Positions 8,140-16,574 of a DNA stretch of 64,000 nucleotides are shown here, piece by piece. Numbering within the stretch: position 1 is the first letter of the stretch; every line of letters begins with the position of its first letter. This DNA is from Acidobacteriota bacterium (lineage in GTDB: Bacteria > Acidobacteriota > Thermoanaerobaculia > Gp7-AA8 > JAHWKK01), in the NCBI GenBank assembly GCA_019347945.1, contig JAHWKK010000017.1:1-64000 (forward strand), given 5' to 3'. The notes under the pieces are model-generated. The model was not told the DNA's origin, searched no databases, and was given only the letters and a program-made list of their open reading frames with translations. The position numbers and the translations under genes were made by a program.

Positions 8140-9102
8140 ATGGCTGGAAGAACCACGGTCCTCGTTTCGGATGCCACCGGTTTCGTCGGTGGTCATCTGT
8201 ACCATGCCCTCATTGCGACGGGGCGCGAGGTGCGCTGCGGCACGCGGGATCCCGAATCGGCGCGCGAGCACGATCCGGTTCCCGACTGGGTCGCATTCGA
8301 CATACAGGACCCCGACTCGATGCGGCTCGCGATGAATGGTTGTGATGCCGCGTATCTTCTGCTTCCCGACGTCGGAAACGACGACGACGACCGTGCAATC
8401 GTGGCCGCCACGAACTTTCGCTCCGCCGCCGAGCAGGCGGGGATCACCCGGATTGTCTATCTCGGAGGCGTCGAGCCGAAGGGAGAGCCACCGAGACGCC
8501 TTCGGGCGCGGATCGAAATAGGCGAGCTGCTCCGCGCCGGCAATGTTCCCGTGGTCGAGCTCCGCGCGGCGCTGATCATCGGTGAGGGGAGCATCGGCTG
8601 GAAGGTCGTTCGAGACGTCGCGGCGCGTTTGCCGGCGCTGTCGCTGCCGAGCTGGATGGAGAACCGGTCGGCTCCGGTCTTCATCGACGACGTCGTGACG
8701 GCCCTGCTCGCTTCGATACTCGATGCGAGGATCGAAGCGAAGTGGTACGACCTGACGGGACCGCGGCTGGTGTCGCACCGGGAGCTCATCGAGAAGACGG
8801 CTGCGCAGATGGATCTCGATCCCGTGGTCGTCGAGTCCGCCGAGGGCGATCCGGAATCGGCCGCGTTCTGGGTCGCGCTGATCTCCGATGCGGATCCCGA
8901 GCTCACGCGGGAACTGGTCGAAAGCCTCCAGGCGGATCTCACTCCGAGCGGTGAAACGGTCTGGCACCGGCTCGATGACGTCGAACGTGTGCACATTGAC
9001 GCCGCCATCGCGATGGCGCTTGCCGACGGTCGGGATCCGGGAAACCCGTGTGAGGAGCGGCGGAAGGCGCTGGTCGCGATCGGGAAGCGCTACGCGCAAT
9101 GA
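8140..9102 (+). CDS. NAD(P)-binding oxidoreductase (NmrA/atypical SDR type)
   Basis: A 320-aa protein with an N-terminal Rossmann fold: VSDATGFVGGHLYHAL (residues about 9-24) is the dinucleotide-binding glycine motif of extended or atypical short-chain dehydrogenases, followed by TRDPESA and DIQDPDSM, typical of NmrA-like or NAD(P)H-binding epimerase-like proteins. The C-terminal half has a putative substrate lobe without a recognised motif. A strong GGAGGAAGAAG ribosome-binding site lies just upstream. Substrate and reaction are unknown; some relatives are regulators rather than enzymes. Confidence 0.8.
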   Translation: MAGRTTVLVSDATGFVGGHLYHALIATGREVRCGTRDPESAREHDPVPDWVAFDIQDPDSMRLAMNGCDAAYLLLPDVGNDDDDRAIVAATNFRSAAEQAGITRIVYLGGVEPKGEPPRRLRARIEIGELLRAGNVPVVELRAALIIGEGSIGWKVVRDVAARLPALSLPSWMENRSAPVFIDDVVTALLASILDARIEAKWYDLTGPRLVSHRELIEKTAAQMDLDPVVVESAEGDPESAAFWVALISDADPELTRELVESLQADLTPSGETVWHRLDDVERVHIDAAIAMALADGRDPGNPCEERRKALVAIGKRYAQ

Positions 9103-9140
9103 AGAGCGGCACGCGAGGAGCGCACTAGAATCAGGAACCG

Positions 9141-9827
9141 ATGAAAGAGAAACTCATCGTTGCGGTGGATCTGGCCGAGCGGGATGCGATTCTGGCGCTC
9201 TGCGACCAGCTCGCCGCTGAAGTCGGTCTGATCAAGGTGGGACTCCAGGCGTTCGTAGCGAATGGTCCGGAGCTCGTTACGGAGATCCGGTCGCGGGGAA
9301 TCGAAGTCTTCCTCGATCTCAAGCTCCACGATATCCCCACGACGGTCGAGAAGGCGACGAGGGCTGCCAGGGAGCTCGATGTCAGAATGCTCACGATTCA
9401 TTCATCGGGGGGCCGTGCGATGCTCGAAGCCGCCCGGCGCTCAGCGGGCGAGTCGACGCTGCTGCTCGGTGTGACGGTTCTGACGAGTCTCGACGACGCC
9501 GAGCTCGAGCGGATCGGATTTCGACACGATCCTGGCGACGCCGTGATCCGCCTTGCCGGCCTCTGCTTCGAGACCGGAGTGGACGGAGTGGTGGCGTCAC
9601 CACACGAGATCGAGCCGATCCGCGCCCGCTACGGGGGGCTGACGATCGTGACTCCCGGCATCCGGATGAGCTCCGATGCTCCCGACGATCAGAAGCGCAC
9701 GATGACCCCGGAAGAGGCGATTGCGCGGGGAGCGGATTACATCGTGGTCGGGCGCCCGATCACACGGAGCGATGATCCCGTCGCTGCGGCGCGACGAGTG
9801 ATTGACTCGATGGAGCGTGGTGCATGA
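9141..9827 (+). CDS. pyrF: Orotidine 5'-phosphate decarboxylase
   Basis: A 228-aa (beta/alpha)8 enzyme catalysing OMP to UMP, the last step of de novo pyrimidine synthesis. Seen: LIVAVDLAERD at the N-terminus; the signature FLDLKLHDIPTTVEKA (about residues 54-69) with the Asp-Lys-His-Asp catalytic array; TPGIRM near 170; and the phosphate-binding VVGRPITR at the end. An AGGA ribosome-binding site precedes the start. Its stop overlaps the start of the PolX gene (ATGA), implying translational coupling. No other pyr genes are near. Confidence 0.95.
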   Translation: MKEKLIVAVDLAERDAILALCDQLAAEVGLIKVGLQAFVANGPELVTEIRSRGIEVFLDLKLHDIPTTVEKATRAARELDVRMLTIHSSGGRAMLEAARRSAGESTLLLGVTVLTSLDDAELERIGFRHDPGDAVIRLAGLCFETGVDGVVASPHEIEPIRARYGGLTIVTPGIRMSSDAPDDQKRTMTPEEAIARGADYIVVGRPITRSDDPVAAARRVIDSMERGA

Positions 9828-11521
9828 CCCGGCAGGAAGTCGCGAAGGTCCTCGATCTGATCGCGCGCTACAAGAAGCTGCGCGGCGAGAACAAGTTCAA
9901 GGTTGGCGCCTATGAGCGGGCAGCGGACGCACTCGCACGCGCGGAAGGCGATCTCGAGGATCTCGTGCGCAGCGGAAAGCTGACGTCGATCGAAGGGATC
10001 GGGAAGGGGACTGGCTCGGTCATCGAGGAGATCGTCCGCGAGGGGCGGAGCCGGCTGCTCGAGGAGCTCCAGGCCGAGATTCCGGAGGGGGTCCTCGACC
10101 TGGCCGAGCTGCGGGGGGTCGGGTCGAAGAAAGCTCGGGAGTTGTGGCAGCGATACGGGATCAGTTCGATCGACGAGCTCGAGCAGGCGATTGCAGCGGG
10201 CACGGCGGAAGATCTGTCGGGTTTCGGAACGAAAACGGTCGGGAGAGTCGAGCAGAGCATTCGGCTGAGAAAAGAGGACGGATCGAAGGTGCTCCTCCCG
10301 ATGGCGCTGGAGACCGCGGCGAGCCTCTCCGAGCGTCTGGAATCGATTGCGGGAGTGAAGGAGACGATCGTTTCGGGACAGGTCCGCCGGAGACACGAAA
10401 CACCCGATTCGATCGACATCGTCGTCATCGGATCGCCGGTGAAGAGCGTCGCTTCGAGGATCGTCGAAGCGGACCTCCCCGTGGAGATCATCGGACGGAA
10501 GGGCGCGCTGATCGAAGGGCGCGCGCGTCCGGATCTCGAAGTGCGGCTTCACCTGGCCACGCCGTCGGCACGGGGCCGTACGCTTCTCACCTCGACCGGC
10601 CCGGAGGATCTCGTCGCCGGCATCGCGAAGCTGGCTCGCGAGCGGGGTGTCGTTCTGACGAAGGTCCGGGCGGCCGGCGAGGACGAGGTCTTCGAGCGGA
10701 TCGGACTTCCCTGGATCCCTCCGGAGAGGAGGGACGCCGGCGTGGAAGCGGCTGCGGACGTACCTCTTGTGGATCGGGGAGACATTCGCGGCACCTTTCA
10801 CGTCCATTCGACGTGGTCGGACGGGAAGAATTCGCTCGAGGAGATGGTGGGTGCCGCGCGGGACGCCGGGCTCGAGTACGTCGGGATCTCGGATCACTCG
10901 AAGACGGCCGCCTATGCCGGAGGGCTCGACGAGACCCGCGTGAAGATGCAGGCGGCCGAGCTTCGCAGAGTGCGAAAAGCGTTTCCGGACATCCGGGTGT
11001 TTCACGGAACGGAGTGCGACATACTGCCCGACGGGAGTCTCGATTTCGACGACGATACGCTGGCGGGATTCGACTTCGTGATCGGCTCGGTCCATTCGCA
11101 GTTCTCGATGAACCGGGCCGAGATGACGGACCGTATTCTGCGGGCGATGGACAATCCGTTCCTGACGATTCTCGGACACGTCAGCGGGAGGAAGCTGCTC
11201 ATCCGCCCGGGCTACGAGGTCGAGTACGAGCGGATATTCGACAAGGCCGTGGAGCGGGACGTGATCATCGAGATCAACGGGCATCCGAGAAGGCTCGATC
11301 TCGACTGGCATCTGATGGCGCGGGCGATGGAGCTCGGCGTGCGGTTTTCGATCAATCCCGATGCGCATTCGGTTGGTGCGATCGATCACGTCGAGACCGG
11401 TGTCTGGAACGCACGGCGTGGCGGCGTTCCTCCCGAGCGGGTTTTCAACACCCTCGGTGTCGACGAGGTCGCACGACATCTCGAGGAGCGTCGGAAGCAG
11501 GCGATGAAAAAAACAAAATAA
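9824..11521 (+). CDS. polX: PolX-type protein: degenerate DNA polymerase X domain plus PHP exonuclease domain
   Basis: A 565-aa protein with PolX architecture: an N-terminal 8-kDa-like and helix-hairpin-helix region (to about 150), a Pol beta-like palm (about 160-310), and a C-terminal PHP metallohydrolase (about 320-560). The PHP metal ligands look intact: HVHST from His326, ISDHS, GTECD, GSVHS, LGHVSGR, and NPDAHS. The palm is damaged. Where active relatives have G-D-I-D, this protein has D-S-I-D (Ser196 in place of the first catalytic Asp, Asp198 kept), and the third catalytic Asp, in VDLR, aligns with Arg241 in VRLH. It is therefore likely a 3'-5' exonuclease or phosphoesterase rather than a polymerase. 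Translationally coupled to pyrF. Confidence 0.88.
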   Translation: MTRQEVAKVLDLIARYKKLRGENKFKVGAYERAADALARAEGDLEDLVRSGKLTSIEGIGKGTGSVIEEIVREGRSRLLEELQAEIPEGVLDLAELRGVGSKKARELWQRYGISSIDELEQAIAAGTAEDLSGFGTKTVGRVEQSIRLRKEDGSKVLLPMALETAASLSERLESIAGVKETIVSGQVRRRHETPDSIDIVVIGSPVKSVASRIVEADLPVEIIGRKGALIEGRARPDLEVRLHLATPSARGRTLLTSTGPEDLVAGIAKLARERGVVLTKVRAAGEDEVFERIGLPWIPPERRDAGVEAAADVPLVDRGDIRGTFHVHSTWSDGKNSLEEMVGAARDAGLEYVGISDHSKTAAYAGGLDETRVKMQAAELRRVRKAFPDIRVFHGTECDILPDGSLDFDDDTLAGFDFVIGSVHSQFSMNRAEMTDRILRAMDNPFLTILGHVSGRKLLIRPGYEVEYERIFDKAVERDVIIEINGHPRRLDLDWHLMARAMELGVRFSINPDAHSVGAIDHVETGVWNARRGGVPPERVFNTLGVDEVARHLEERRKQAMKKTK

Positions 11522-11576
11522 ATTCCAGGACCGCGAACCGGAATTCGCGTTTTTCGTGACGCGTTCGGGCGAAAGA

Positions 11577-11879
11577 ATGCCGGGAAAAGAGCTCGCAGTG
11601 GACGGAGAGATCGTGGCGTCGTTCGAACGCCGCCGCCGATCACGGAAGTATCGGATGATCGTCGAGCTGACGGAGGGAATCATCGCCAGCCATCCGCGTC
11701 TCTCCTACCGTCAGGCCCGATGCCTGATCGCGTGTGCGCGGCGCTCGATCCGAGAGCTCTCGCCGGCTTTCGCCGCCGAGTTCGAGCTCACGGTCGTCCC
11801 CGATCTCGAAGCGTGCATCCGGGAGCGGTGGCCGGACGAATGTTCGACACGTGCATCGAGCAGAATGCTGGTCAACTAG
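11577..11879 (+). CDS. Small hypothetical protein
   Basis: A 100-aa basic protein between PolX and the YfhO-like gene that I do not recognise. It starts MPGKELAVDGEIVASFE, continues with an arginine-rich patch (about residues 19-26) and a predicted helical middle (SYRQARCLIACARRSIRELS), and has no membrane segment or signal peptide. An alternative ATG at 11556 would add seven residues. It could be a DNA- or RNA-binding helical protein, but the only support is its composition. Coding status is moderately likely: it fills the gap cleanly and follows the PolX gene on the same strand. Confidence 0.5.
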   Translation: MPGKELAVDGEIVASFERRRRSRKYRMIVELTEGIIASHPRLSYRQARCLIACARRSIRELSPAFAAEFELTVVPDLEACIRERWPDECSTRASSRMLVN

Positions 11880-11952
11880 CGGGCGAATCGAGACGTCTGC
11901 AGACCGCGCTATCCAATCCTGGCCGTGTGAGCTGAGAGTATGATCGCGCGGG

Positions 11953-14361
11953 ATGTTTTTGGTGGCCCCGATTCTGTTCCTGTGCCTTGCATGGGCGATC
12001 CATTGGATTTGGGGTCGCATCGGAGATGGGGTCCCCCGGAGAGTTACGATTTTCTTCCTGGCTCTGGTCTTTCTCTACGAGGGGGATGCGCTTCTAACGG
12101 ACCGTCATGAGATCCCGGCTGGACTGGCATTCAAGGCATATCCATGGCGCGCCACCGGCCATGAGCCGGTGGAAGCCAACACAGGGATCGTGTTCACGCA
12201 GCTGGTTCCCTGGACGACGAGCGCCCGAAGCCAGATTCTCGATGGTGAGCTTCCGCTGTGGAATCGGACGGCTGGCGCAGGCACGCCGCTGGCTCACAAT
12301 CAGCAGACGGCAATTTTCCACCCTTTCACGCTCGCTGGATTACTGCTCCCCGTCGGCGACGCATGGACCCTGACGGCTTCTCTGCGGCTGTTCTGGCTGT
12401 TGTTTTTCGTTTTCGTGCTGCTGCGACGCTGGTCGGTCAGTGCGCCGGCCGCGACCTTCGGAGCCGTGGCCTATGCGTTTTGCACCTTCAACGTAGTATG
12501 GCTGCTGTTTCCTCTGGGGCTTGCTGCAATGATGCTTCCCAGCGCGCTTGCCGCCACGGAAGAGCTAATACTGCACCGGACACCGGCAACCTTTCTCACT
12601 TTGACCTTTATGTTGAGCCTGCTGGGGCTGGCAGGTCACCCGGAAGTGGCACTGATGGCCGCGATCGTCGCGTCGCTCTACGCGCTGTATCGCGTTGGTC
12701 GCCATTGGACACGCCGCTCTGGTTCAGACCTCTTTTGTTTTGCCCTAGCTGGCGTGGCGGCAATGATGCTCACCTCTCCTGTATGGCTGCCTACCTTGAC
12801 GTTGCTTCCGGAGACGCCGCGATACGCCGCATTCGAAGGCCTTCGAGAGCGGAGCCTTCAGGACAGGATCAGCGCTGATTGGCTGTTGCCCCTCGTTGCG
12901 CCCAACGTCCTCGGGACGGTTCCGTCGGCCACTTATCGCGCGCCGGTTCCTTCCGATGGCTCGATCCTGTCGGACTATGGTGAAGTGGCTTCAGGTTACG
13001 CCGGCGCGGGGACGTTGGCCTTCGCGCTCGTGTCGATTGTTTTTTCACGCCGTCCCTGCCGTCTGTTTCTCATCCTCTTGATGGCTGGTGCTTTCCTTAC
13101 CCTTTACGAGGCTCCGGGATGGCACTGGATTTTGATGAAGATCCCGCTCGTCGGAATCGCCTTGCATCAGAGAGTCCGCTTCCTATGGGCGGCGGGGGTA
13201 GCGTTGCTCGCGGCACTGGCTCTGGACGACTATCTGAAGGGGCGGCTGAGCGCAGCGCAGCTGAGGTGGGGATTGATTGTGGCTACGTCGATGGTCGCGG
13301 GCATTCTGTTTTTTCGTCTGAAAGAATTCATGATCAGGAACGTCCTCCTGGAGCAGGTGGGATGGTTCGGGATGTCGCTGCTCTCCCTGACTCTGCTCAT
13401 CGCGATGGCCGGCAGGTTGAAACCCATGGCATTCGTGCGCGCCGCCGTAATCGTGACATTCATCGAGATCGTCGTGCTCACATGGGGCTATAACCCAGCC
13501 GGGACCCCCATCTATCCTCGTACGCCTTCGGTGATGCGCATGAAACAACACGAGGGTCCGTCGCGGATCGCCGCCATGGAATGGTCATTCATACCGGACA
13601 CGCCCGGCTACTACGGACTCGAAGATCTCAAGACCACCGATCCAATTCAGTTGACGCCCTACATGAAAGTTTTCCGTCACGCTCTGGATATCGCACCCGA
13701 CAGCTATGACCAGATCATTGGAAGTCTGGATCATCCGCTTGTCGACTTTCTGAACGTGCGATACGTCTACAAGCCCCCGGGCGAACCCCTGGAAGTTGAG
13801 GGTTTTCGCCTGGTGTACCGCGGTGCCGACGGGGACGTATACGAAAACCGTCACGTTCAGGAACGCTATCAACTCCGGAGCAGCTTCATCATTCAGCCGG
13901 ACTTCGCCGCGACGCTTAGTGCGCTGGATCGGATCGACACGAGGTCGGTGGCAGTCATCGATCACATACCGGAGAAGATCCTGTCGCAGGCCGGCCACGC
14001 GGGCGCTCAGCTCGATCCCGGGACTGAACTATCGCTGAAACCCGGAGGATCAGCGCGTCTGAAGGAGTATCGGAGCAATTCGTCCGCCATCGAGATCGAC
14101 GCTCCCGACTGGAGCCTGCTCGTGACGAGCGACTCGGACTGGCCTGGTTGGAGAGCGCACTGGAATGGAGAGCGCATTCCGACGGTCCGAGTGAACGGCG
14201 CTTTCGTCGGGGTTCTGGTGCCTCCCGGGAAAGGGACGCTGAATCTCCGTTATCGGCCGAAATCCTTTGACCGCGCTCTGAATGTGTCCGGCCTCGCGGT
14301 CGTGCTTCTGACGATCGGTCTGCCCGCGTGGCAGATCTCAAGGGTCATCCGCCGGCGGTAG
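11953..14361 (+). CDS. YfhO-type multi-spanning membrane protein
   Basis: An 802-aa protein with about a dozen hydrophobic helices in residues 1-520 and near the C-terminus, plus a soluble domain (about 530-770). The segment DSDWPGWRAHWNGERIP followed by VRVNGAFVGVLVPPGKG and LRYRP is characteristic of the bacterial YfhO family, which is related to GT-C glycosyltransferases and implicated in lipid-carrier glycosylation of cell-surface polymers. No sugar or acceptor can be inferred. Base composition is visibly less GC-rich than the flanking genes, with more T-ending and TTT/TTG codons, which could mean transfer or relaxed membrane-protein codon use. Stands alone between two small genes. Confidence 0.8.
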   Translation: MFLVAPILFLCLAWAIHWIWGRIGDGVPRRVTIFFLALVFLYEGDALLTDRHEIPAGLAFKAYPWRATGHEPVEANTGIVFTQLVPWTTSARSQILDGELPLWNRTAGAGTPLAHNQQTAIFHPFTLAGLLLPVGDAWTLTASLRLFWLLFFVFVLLRRWSVSAPAATFGAVAYAFCTFNVVWLLFPLGLAAMMLPSALAATEELILHRTPATFLTLTFMLSLLGLAGHPEVALMAAIVASLYALYRVGRHWTRRSGSDLFCFALAGVAAMMLTSPVWLPTLTLLPETPRYAAFEGLRERSLQDRISADWLLPLVAPNVLGTVPSATYRAPVPSDGSILSDYGEVASGYAGAGTLAFALVSIVFSRRPCRLFLILLMAGAFLTLYEAPGWHWILMKIPLVGIALHQRVRFLWAAGVALLAALALDDYLKGRLSAAQLRWGLIVATSMVAGILFFRLKEFMIRNVLLEQVGWFGMSLLSLTLLIAMAGRLKPMAFVRAAVIVTFIEIVVLTWGYNPAGTPIYPRTPSVMRMKQHEGPSRIAAMEWSFIPDTPGYYGLEDLKTTDPIQLTPYMKVFRHALDIAPDSYDQIIGSLDHPLVDFLNVRYVYKPPGEPLEVEGFRLVYRGADGDVYENRHVQERYQLRSSFIIQPDFAATLSALDRIDTRSVAVIDHIPEKILSQAGHAGAQLDPGTELSLKPGGSARLKEYRSNSSAIEIDAPDWSLLVTSDSDWPGWRAHWNGERIPTVRVNGAFVGVLVPPGKGTLNLRYRPKSFDRALNVSGLAVVLLTIGLPAWQISRVIRRR

Positions 14362-14387
14362 TCGATGCCCGGGAACTAGGGATGCGA

Positions 14388-14407
14388 CGGCGGAGCGGGC
14401 TCCGCCG
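14388..14407. terminator. Perfect hairpin between convergent genes
   Basis: CGGCGGAG-CGGG-CTCCGCCG: an 8-bp perfect GC-rich stem with a four-base loop, between the YfhO-like gene (+) and the small hydrophilic gene (-). There is no T tract on either side, so it may be a bidirectional, Rho-assisted or transcript-stabilising structure rather than a classic intrinsic terminator. Confidence 0.5.
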
Positions 14408-14431
14408 CCGGATATCTTCCGGATCGAAGAA

Positions 14432-14779
14432 TCAGGCGCGGTATTCGTACGCGCGCCGGATGTAGCGCCGGTCGCGGTCGTAGTCGGCGCCGTAATCGGT
14501 GCGCAGACGGCGATCGAGGTCGTCGTTCCACGACGGGTAATCCTTGCGGTAGTTCTGTTGAGCCGCGTACCCGAACCGGAACGCCTGCTCGTGATTCTCG
14601 AAGGCGTCGTCGGTTCCGGCGGCCTGTTTCACCGTATCATCCGCATCCTGATCGAGATCCCGCGCCGAGTCGGAGCCGAAGTCGTGCTTGGTCTGCTCCC
14701 AGTCGTTTTTGAACGCCGCCTTGGTCCGGTCCCAGGCGCTGTCGTGCTCATCTCTGTACCATTCAGGTCTGTTCTTCAT
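14432..14779 (-). CDS. Small hydrophilic hypothetical protein, aromatic- and charge-rich
   Basis: A 115-aa protein of unknown function preceded by a good AGGAG ribosome-binding site. It is rich in Asp, Arg, Tyr and Trp and has no hydrophobic segment. The first half contains two similar stretches (WDRTKAAFKNDW, then WEQTKHDFG) spaced like an amphipathic helical repeat; the second half has YRKDYPSWNDDLDRRL and a Tyr/Arg/Asp-rich tail. The composition resembles small stress-associated or desiccation-type cytosolic proteins, which is only a resemblance. It is transcribed alone, leftward, converging on the YfhO-like gene. Confidence 0.65.
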   Translation of the reverse strand: MKNRPEWYRDEHDSAWDRTKAAFKNDWEQTKHDFGSDSARDLDQDADDTVKQAAGTDDAFENHEQAFRFGYAAQQNYRKDYPSWNDDLDRRLRTDYGADYDRDRRYIRRAYEYRA

Positions 14780-14946
14780 TTGCTTCTCCTTTCGTGATTG
14801 CCATTAGCGATCAATGGAGTGAGCAAATTACGATCCACTATTTCCGTCCGGTTGAGTCATCTGCGCGAATTGCGACGGGTTCGAGCCGCGGAAGGCGTCG
14901 GGTGGGCGGCCGGGAACGACCGGAAAGTCGGGTCGAATGATCGAAA

Positions 14947-15795
14947 TCAGAACCGGTCGTCGCGCTCGTCGCGCTCGATCTCGGTCGCAACCGCCTCTTC
15001 AGTCACCACGATCTCCTCGGTGTTCTGGTCGGGCACCACCGGAGCAACTCGGGTCGAGGTGTTGGAGTCGCGGAAGGTGGTTCTCGTGCGGGAGACTGTG
15101 ATTCCGCCATTCACGGTGGACGCGCTCAGCACGACCGCCTCCCGATCGGAGGATCCGACCGTCACCGGGATCTCGGAGTTGAACGAGCCGTTGACCTGAT
15201 GAATGTCGGCGGCGAGCCGGGTCGTCTCGGGTACTTCGATCTTGATCGATCCGTTCACGCTGCTGAACTCGCCCCCGGGGAAGCTGCTGGTGTATACGGC
15301 GGTGATCCCGCCATTGACGGAATCGGCGTGCACGCGGGAGCTCGGAGTCTCGATCTCGATCCTTCCGTTGACGGTGCTGACGTCCTGAGCTGCCTCGATC
15401 CCCGTGGTGAGGATCTTCCCGTTGGTTGTCGACAGATCGAGCTCCATCGAAGACGGGATCGTGAACGTGTAGGTTCCGCCTCCGTTCTTGTGCCTCCAGG
15501 AGCGGCGTCCCCATTCCTCCCGGACGTTCAGAACGTCGCCGGCGATCTCCGTCAGAAGGAATTCGGCGGGGTCGATGTCCTCAGGAAGCTCGAGGCGTGC
15601 GCTGAGCGTCACGAGGGGAGTCGAATCCGCGACGACCTCGACTCGACCGTTGACTGTTCGGACGTCGATTTTGCGAAGCTCGGTCGCGTCGAACGTTCTC
15701 TCGAGGGTGACCGTCGTGGTGGGCTCGGGCTCCCAGCAGCCTGCAGCCGCCAGGCTGGAGGTGATAAGGAGGATGGCTGTGGCTCGGTGTTTCAT
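14947..15795 (-). CDS. DUF4097-family lipoprotein
   Basis: A 282-aa protein with a lipoprotein signal peptide (ILLITSSLAAAGC, lipobox LAAAGC at about 15-20), followed by repeated short beta-strand units of the type STVNGRIEI, SVNGGITAV, SVNGSIKIEV and STVNGGITVS. This is the right-handed beta-solenoid pattern of DUF4097 (putative adhesin) proteins. It probably sits at the outer or inner membrane surface after acylation. DUF4097 proteins often accompany transmembrane anti-sigma regulators, but none is adjacent here. It is divergent from the LolA-like gene with a short shared promoter region. Function unknown. Confidence 0.82.
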   Translation of the reverse strand: MKHRATAILLITSSLAAAGCWEPEPTTTVTLERTFDATELRKIDVRTVNGRVEVVADSTPLVTLSARLELPEDIDPAEFLLTEIAGDVLNVREEWGRRSWRHKNGGGTYTFTIPSSMELDLSTTNGKILTTGIEAAQDVSTVNGRIEIETPSSRVHADSVNGGITAVYTSSFPGGEFSSVNGSIKIEVPETTRLAADIHQVNGSFNSEIPVTVGSSDREAVVLSASTVNGGITVSRTRTTFRDSNTSTRVAPVVPDQNTEEIVVTEEAVATEIERDERDDRF

Positions 15796-15887
15796 CTCGT
15801 GAGTTGATACGGGACCGGTGGTCCGATGTTTCAGTTCGTTTCAGGTTATTTGGAATGAAGCCTTTCGGCGGGGGCGTTACCCGGCAC

Positions 15888-16571
15888 ATGACGGGATGGA
15901 AGGTTTTTTCGGTCGTCGCGTTCGCTGCGGGTGCCGCAGCATCGCTCATCGCCGCGCCCCAGCGCGGCACCCTCCTGGACGAGGTTCTCGCAAAGGTCGA
16001 CGCGAAGCAGAAAAATGTGCGAGCGATCGAGGCTGATTTCGTCCAGACGAAGGAGTTGGACCTGCTCGCCGAGGCAGGCGTCTCGAGAGGGAGATTCGCT
16101 TACCAGGAGCCCAACCGGGTGGTCTGGGAGTACGAGTCTCCGGCGCGCGTCACGATGGTGATCGCGGACGGGAAGATGACGACCTACTACCCGGATCTGG
16201 GGAGAGCGGAGCGGATGGAGATCAAGCGGTTCGAGCAGCAGATCTTCCGCTACATGGCCGCCGGAACCGGAGCGCTCGACGAGCTGAAGGAGTACTTCAA
16301 CCTCCGGTTCGTCGACGATGCCGCCAAGGGCTCGTATCTGCTCGAGCTGAGCCCCAAAACGAAGCTGATCGCGCGACGCGTTCAGGGAATCCGGATCTGG
16401 ATCGACAAGGAGAGCTATTTCACGACGGCCTTCGAGTGGACCGAGGGGGATGGCGACACGACCCGGATGGAGTTCAGTGACGTGAAGATCAATCCTCGGT
16501 TTGATTCCGATCGCTTCGAGCTGGACATCCCCGGAAATGTGAAGATCGAAGAGGTGAGTTTCGACCGCTGA
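15888..16571 (+). CDS. lolA: Outer-membrane lipoprotein carrier protein LolA-like
   Basis: A 227-aa secreted protein: signal peptide MTGWKVFSVVAFAAG... with cleavage after about Ala24, then a LolA fold (half-barrel binding lipoprotein acyl chains). Seen: NVRAIEADFVQTKELDLL, RGRFAYQEPNRVVWEYESP and the YYPDLGRAERME region, all in the family order. LolA ferries lipoproteins across the periplasm from LolCDE, so it implies a diderm envelope. An in-frame ATG at 15855 would give an 11-residue longer n-region; both starts are plausible and neither has a strong ribosome-binding site. It ends three bases before tgt. Confidence 0.85.
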   Translation: MTGWKVFSVVAFAAGAAASLIAAPQRGTLLDEVLAKVDAKQKNVRAIEADFVQTKELDLLAEAGVSRGRFAYQEPNRVVWEYESPARVTMVIADGKMTTYYPDLGRAERMEIKRFEQQIFRYMAAGTGALDELKEYFNLRFVDDAAKGSYLLELSPKTKLIARRVQGIRIWIDKESYFTTAFEWTEGDGDTTRMEFSDVKINPRFDSDRFELDIPGNVKIEEVSFDR

Positions 16572-16574
16572 AAA

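Noticed and set aside
7216-9099. 627-residue version of the cyclic-nucleotide-binding protein
   Set aside because: Residues before the chosen ATG at 7668 overlap the divergent crcB and oxidoreductase genes and have shadow-type composition.
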